This document shows positions 29,906 through 33,144 of a stretch of DNA of 33,144 nt, piece by piece. Position numbers and translations under genes: made by a program. Where the stretch lies: assembly GCA_016284515.1 (NCBI GenBank), contig JAEEOY010000285.1, forward strand, positions 1 to 33,144. The letters are read 5' to 3'. The notes under the pieces were generated by a model. The model saw only the letters and a list, made by a program, of their open reading frames with translations. It had not been told where the DNA came from and did not search any database. The stretch comes from Kiritimatiellia bacterium (GTDB lineage: Bacteria > Verrucomicrobiota > Kiritimatiellia > RFP12 > UBA1067). Position 1 is the stretch's first letter. Every line of letters begins with the position of its first letter.

Positions 29906-31198
29906 TTATGCCTCCTCGCCTTCATCAGACGACTCGGCGGCCGTAAGCTCGGCTACAGCCTTGGCGGCGGCGTAGATGCCCTTCGCCGTCACCTCGTCCA
30001 AACCCGTCGACGAAATGAATGTCGCCTCATCCTCATCGGCGATGCCGTCGACGGACAGGAAGCCCGCGTCCGCCATCTGCGTTGCAATCGCGGTGGAGAC
30101 GGAAAGCGTCTCGGCGAGATCCTTGATGGCCTCCGCCTTCTGGTCCTCGAACGAGGCTGTTGCCATCGACTTGCGGACCTCAATGTGCCAGCCCGTGAGC
30201 TTCGTAGTGAGGCGCACGTTCTGTCCGCGCTTGCCGATCGCGAGCGAATACTGGTCCGCCGCAACGACGACATGCACCGTGTTCGGCGCGACTGGGTCGA
30301 CCTCGATGGACTCCAGCTTCGCCGGCGCGAGCGCCTGCGCGACGTACTGGCGGATGTCCTCGTTCCAGCGCACAATGTCGATCTTCTCGCCGGAGAGCTC
30401 GTTGACGATCGTCCTCACGCGGCTGCCGCGCTGGCCGACGCACGCGCCGACAGGGTCGACGTTCTCGTTGGAGGTCCTGACCGCGAGCTTCGCGCGGAAG
30501 CCGGGATCGCGGCTGACGCCCATGATCTCGACCACTCCGTCCGCAATCTCGCTGACCTCCAGACGGAACAGCGCCTCGACGAACTTGCCGCTGGCGCGGG
30601 AGAGAATCACGCTGGGGCCCTTGGGATCGGGATCGACGCGCAGGATGATGGCGCGGATGGGATCGCCGACCTGGTAGTCCTCGGTCGGGATGCGCTCCTT
30701 TGCGGGAATGATCATCTCGACCTTCCCCACTGTCACATAGGTATCGCGGTGGACGACGGCTGAAACCGTGCCGGAGACGATGTCGCCGACGCGGTCCTTG
30801 TATTCGGAGAAGGTGTTGGTGCGCTCGGCCTCGCGAATCTTCTGCATGATCATCTGGCGTGAGGTCTGCGCCGCGATGCGGCCGAGACGCGACGCGGGCA
30901 TCTCAATCTCGATTGTCTGCCCTTCCTTCACGGGGTTGCCGTGGTTGGCGCGCGTCGCGCGGGCGATTGAGATGAAGCCCGGGCCCGTATCCTCGTCCGA
31001 CGCGACAAGCGTGTCGAAAACGTGGAGGGAGAGGTCCTTTCTGTCAATTACGACGCGAAGGTCGTTGGTTACGTCGCGGTTTTTGCGCGCAGCCTGGCTT
31101 ATCGCCTGCTCAATAGCCTGCAGGACGATCTCGCGGCTCACGCCACGCTCGTTCTCTATGTGCTGGACAACCGCCAGCAGCTGATTGTTCATAGCCAT
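29906..31198 (-). CDS. nusA: Transcription termination/antitermination factor NusA
   Basis: The 430-residue protein binds RNA polymerase and RNA to control pausing, termination and rRNA antitermination. The N-terminal polymerase-binding domain (1-130, QHIENERGVSREIVLQAIEQAI) is followed by S1 (about 135-200, RVGDIVSGTVSAVVHRDTYVTVG). KH1 and KH2 follow (VGACVGQRGSRVRTIVNEL and YSLAIGKRGQNVRLTTKLTGW). A helix-hairpin-helix-like tail (FLSVDGIADEDEATFISSTGL) ends in an acidic stretch. AGGAGG lies seven bases before the ATG. It has its own promoter and no rimP upstream, which differs from the usual rimP-nusA-infB order. It is cotranscribed with infB. Confidence 0.96.
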   Translation of the reverse strand: MAMNNQLLAVVQHIENERGVSREIVLQAIEQAISQAARKNRDVTNDLRVVIDRKDLSLHVFDTLVASDEDTGPGFISIARATRANHGNPVKEGQTIEIEMPASRLGRIAAQTSRQMIMQKIREAERTNTFSEYKDRVGDIVSGTVSAVVHRDTYVTVGKVEMIIPAKERIPTEDYQVGDPIRAIILRVDPDPKGPSVILSRASGKFVEALFRLEVSEIADGVVEIMGVSRDPGFRAKLAVRTSNENVDPVGACVGQRGSRVRTIVNELSGEKIDIVRWNEDIRQYVAQALAPAKLESIEVDPVAPNTVHVVVAADQYSLAIGKRGQNVRLTTKLTGWHIEVRKSMATASFEDQKAEAIKDLAETLSVSTAIATQMADAGFLSVDGIADEDEATFISSTGLDEVTAKGIYAAAKAVAELTAAESSDEGEEA

Positions 31199-31269
31199 CT
31201 CTCAACCTCCTGTCAAAAATCAACACAGCCCCAGCGGATCGACCCACTGAGTCTCCGAAATTAGGTAGT

Positions 31270-31278
31270 AGTATATCA
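31270..31278 (-). promoter_or_regulatory. Extended -10 promoter for nusA-infB
   Basis: Minus strand: TTTTGA-TATACT, about 72 bases before the nusA ATG. The leader carries AGGAGG at the right distance. This places nusA as the first gene of its operon. Confidence 0.55.
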
Positions 31279-31292
31279 AAATGTGCCGTCAC

Positions 31293-31315
31293 GGGTCAAC
31301 TGCCCTTTCTGACCC
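31293..31315. terminator. Possible weak terminator between GH43 and nusA
   Basis: GGGTCA (31293-31298) and TGACCC (31310-31315) form a six-base stem around an eleven-base loop, about 20 bases after the GH43 stop. There is no good T-run on the minus strand, so termination activity is uncertain. CCCTTTCTGA/CCCTTTCTGG is a small tandem repeat in the same place. Confidence 0.35.
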
Positions 31316-31334
31316 TTTCTGGCCGTACGGGGCG

Positions 31335-32318
31335 TCAGAGCGGCTTGACCTTGAGGGAGCGCAGCCAAGTGCGGCCACCAGACGGGGCGCTGTCGTGGTG
31401 GAAAAGATACCACCGCCCGTCGACTTCGGTGACGCAGTGGTGGGTCGTCCATCCCACCTGCGGCTCAAGCAGCACGCGGCTGTAGCGGAACGGACCCTCC
31501 ACCGTGTCCGAGACCGCGTCGCATATGAGATGCGTGTCGCCCGTCGAATACGCGAAGTGGTACTTCCCGTCCCTGAAGTAGAGCCAGCTCGCCTCGAAGA
31601 ATCGGCGCGCGTGGTCGCCGGACCTGAGCGGCACTCCCTCTTCGTCGACGATCACGAGGTCCCTCGGCGGCTCGGCGAAGGAAAGCATGTCGCCTGAAAG
31701 GCGCGCGATCTTCGGACAAAGCGCGCCCTCTTCGTCCGCCGGCTCGAGCGCGCACCGCGTGCCGTCGGGGAGCGTGTCCTCAGCAGCCGAATAGACCGCC
31801 TTGTTGCCGCGGTAGCGCTGGAGCTGCCCGCCCCAGATTCCGCCGAAGACGAGGTAGTACGCACCTGTCTGCGGATCCCTGAAGCAGCACGGGTCGATCG
31901 AGTAGCTGCCCGCGATCGGCTCCGGCTCGGCCACGAAGGGCCCCTGCGGGCGATCTGCCGTCGCGACGCCGATGTGGAAGACGTCATCCGCGTCCTTGGC
32001 GCAGAAGTAGAGGTAGTAGCGTCCGTCCTTCTCCGCGACGTCGCTGTCCCAGAGCTGCCGCTTCGCCCATGGCACGCCAGCGAGATCGAGGATGACTCCA
32101 TGGTCGATGACCTTTCCGGTCATGGGGTCAAGCCGACCTTCCGCATCGGGTTCGATCGACAGCGCATGGTAGTCGACCATGTCGAAGTGGTCGCCGTTGT
32201 CGCGCTCGGGGATTCCGCTTTCGCGGTCGTGGCTCGGGTATATCCAGACACGCCCGCCCCAGACGTGCGCGGCGGGATCGGCCATGTAGTCTGCCGGGAA
32301 AAGATAACGTGCGTTCAC
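31335..32318 (-). CDS. Glycoside hydrolase family 43 (arabinosidase/xylosidase-like)
   Basis: The 327-residue protein has no signal peptide and the five-bladed propeller layout of GH43. The catalytic base aspartate lies in NARYLFPADYMADPAAHVWGG (about D14), the pKa-modulating aspartate in GSYSIDPCCFRD, and the acid glutamate in RRFFEASWLYFRDGKYHFAYS. Family members act on arabinan, xylan or related oligosaccharides; the exact substrate is not clear. The start is a GTG with a perfect AAGGAGG six bases upstream, overlapping the transporter stop as GTGA. A cytoplasmic GH43 coupled to a GPH-type importer suggests that imported oligosaccharides are cleaved inside the cell. Confidence 0.9.
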   Translation of the reverse strand: MNARYLFPADYMADPAAHVWGGRVWIYPSHDRESGIPERDNGDHFDMVDYHALSIEPDAEGRLDPMTGKVIDHGVILDLAGVPWAKRQLWDSDVAEKDGRYYLYFCAKDADDVFHIGVATADRPQGPFVAEPEPIAGSYSIDPCCFRDPQTGAYYLVFGGIWGGQLQRYRGNKAVYSAAEDTLPDGTRCALEPADEEGALCPKIARLSGDMLSFAEPPRDLVIVDEEGVPLRSGDHARRFFEASWLYFRDGKYHFAYSTGDTHLICDAVSDTVEGPFRYSRVLLEPQVGWTTHHCVTEVDGRWYLFHHDSAPSGGRTWLRSLKVKPL

Positions 32319-33144
32319 TTTGACCTCCTTGCGTTTAGTTCAACCTGCATCTCCTTCTCGACGCGCTTTGAAATCGGATAGAACGCGAGCGCGAAAACTC
32401 CGACCGAGAACAGGGCGGCCGGAATGAGCGAGACGCTGAGGCGTATCGCCTCCTGCGCGGCAGGCGTCTGCGTCGCAGCGGACGGATCGAACCCCGCCGC
32501 GCCGAGGATCCATCCGCAGACGGCCCCGCCGAGCCCGAGCCCCGCCTTGAGCGCGAAGACGATTCCGGCGAAGACAAAGCCCGTCGCGCGGCGGCCGGAC
32601 TTCCATTCGCTGTGGTCCGCAACATCGCCCATCATCGCCCAGAGGAGCGGAATCGTAGGCGCGTAGGCGAGCGACTTTAGGGCTCCGAGCGCGAGAAGCC
32701 CCCACCTGCTCGTCGGCGGGACAAAGTAGAATCCGGCCGTGAAGAGCGCCGTGAGCGCGAGGCAGACGAAATAAGTCTCCTTCTTGCCGAATCGCGCGCT
32801 GAGGACGCCCGGAAGCGTCACGACGGCAACGAACGTTATGCCCTGTCCGACGCCGTTGAAGAGCGAGAAGCCGAGCGTCTCCTCGGGGACGCTGTACTTG
32901 AAGTAGTACGCCGACGCGCTGCCCCACAGCGCGAGCGTCACGAAGAGGAAGAGCGTAAGCGTGAACATCGCGCGCCACGGCACGTCGCCGAAGACGCTCC
33001 TCAGGTCCTCCCTGATGGAGTTCTTCTGCGTCGGCGGAGGCGCGATGCGCTCCTTCGCAATGCATCCGCTCGCGACCAGCATCACGGCTGCGAACGCCGC
33101 ATATATGCCGACCGTGACGCCCCAGCCCGTCTTCGGGTCGTCGA
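32315..33144 (-). CDS. GPH-family sugar:cation symporter (partial, runs off the right edge)
   Basis: The frame is open to the window edge, so the N-terminal part is missing; the methionine near 33085 is internal. The visible 276 residues hold about seven membrane helices of the glycoside-pentoside-hexuronide (MelB/XynB-like) group. DPKTGWGVTVGIYAAFAAVMLVAS is followed by a cytoplasmic loop (KERIAPPPTQKNSIREDLRSVFGDVPW). YYFKYSVPEE and ARFGKKETYF come next. The family-typical LLWAMMGDVADHSEWKSGRRATGFVFAG has the conserved D and E residues. These carriers import di- and oligosaccharides with Na+ or H+. Its stop overlaps the GH43 start, coupling uptake to cleavage. Confidence 0.9.
   Translation of the reverse strand, partial: DDPKTGWGVTVGIYAAFAAVMLVASGCIAKERIAPPPTQKNSIREDLRSVFGDVPWRAMFTLTLFLFVTLALWGSASAYYFKYSVPEETLGFSLFNGVGQGITFVAVVTLPGVLSARFGKKETYFVCLALTALFTAGFYFVPPTSRWGLLALGALKSLAYAPTIPLLWAMMGDVADHSEWKSGRRATGFVFAGIVFALKAGLGLGGAVCGWILGAAGFDPSAATQTPAAQEAIRLSVSLIPAALFSVGVFALAFYPISKRVEKEMQVELNARRSK

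Overview
The window comes from a GC-rich bacterium with an LPS-type double membrane. It carries LpxK (lipid A), an LptF/LptG-type permease, a small outer-membrane beta-barrel and a very large exported protein with autotransporter-type beta-strand repeats. Sugar-degrading genes are also present: uronate isomerase, altronate dehydratase, a fucose mutarotase and glycosidases of families GH31, GH43 and GHL10. This combination fits a polysaccharide-degrading member of the Verrucomicrobiota/Kiritimatiellota group, probably gut-associated. That placement is inference; no marker RNA lies fully inside the window.

Layout. Positions 1-335 hold what looks like the promoter and boxA leader of an rRNA operon running off the left edge, then the hslO terminator. 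From 336 to 6389, minus strand, lies a tightly packed run: TPR protein, LolA-like protein, AsmA-like protein, glycogen phosphorylase, outer-membrane barrel and Hsp33. From 6390 to 7483 there is a repeat-rich gene graveyard containing a broken GxxExxY gene. From 7484 to 14962, minus strand, come a secreted GH31 enzyme, the LPS permease, and an operon fucU-lpxK-trmD-GHL10. From 14994 to 17815 is uxaC-uxaA for galacturonate/glucuronate use. A REP-associated tyrosine transposase (RAYT) with an unusual C-terminal extension follows at 17892-18899. The 1848-residue surface protein fills 19125-24671. A chain of large imperfect palindromes fills most of 24.8-25.56 kb. Purine nucleoside phosphorylase and XerD-type recombinase genes run on the plus strand (25639-27340), converging on nusA-infB (minus). 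The window closes with a GH43 gene translationally coupled to a GPH-type sugar transporter that runs off the right edge.

How the genes work together. The uxaC/uxaA pair, the GH43-GPH pair, GH31, GHL10 and FucU suggest use of plant or mucin glycans, with imported oligosaccharides cleaved internally and uronates fed into central metabolism. lpxK, the LptG-like permease, the LolA-like/AsmA-like pair and the beta-barrel concern envelope building. trmD, nusA, infB, punA and xerD are core housekeeping genes.

Three cross-cutting observations stand out. First, nearly every transcription unit starts from the same extended -10 motif (TGN-TATAAT), often after a T-tract and sometimes so close to the ATG that the mRNA should be almost leaderless. 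Second, three intergenic zones are packed with REP/BIME-like inverted repeats, in the same window as a RAYT gene. Third, several genes show small oddities: a Tat-like leader fused in frame before fucU, a CTAG-rich palindrome inside uxaA, and non-consensus residues in the IF-2 GTPase motifs.
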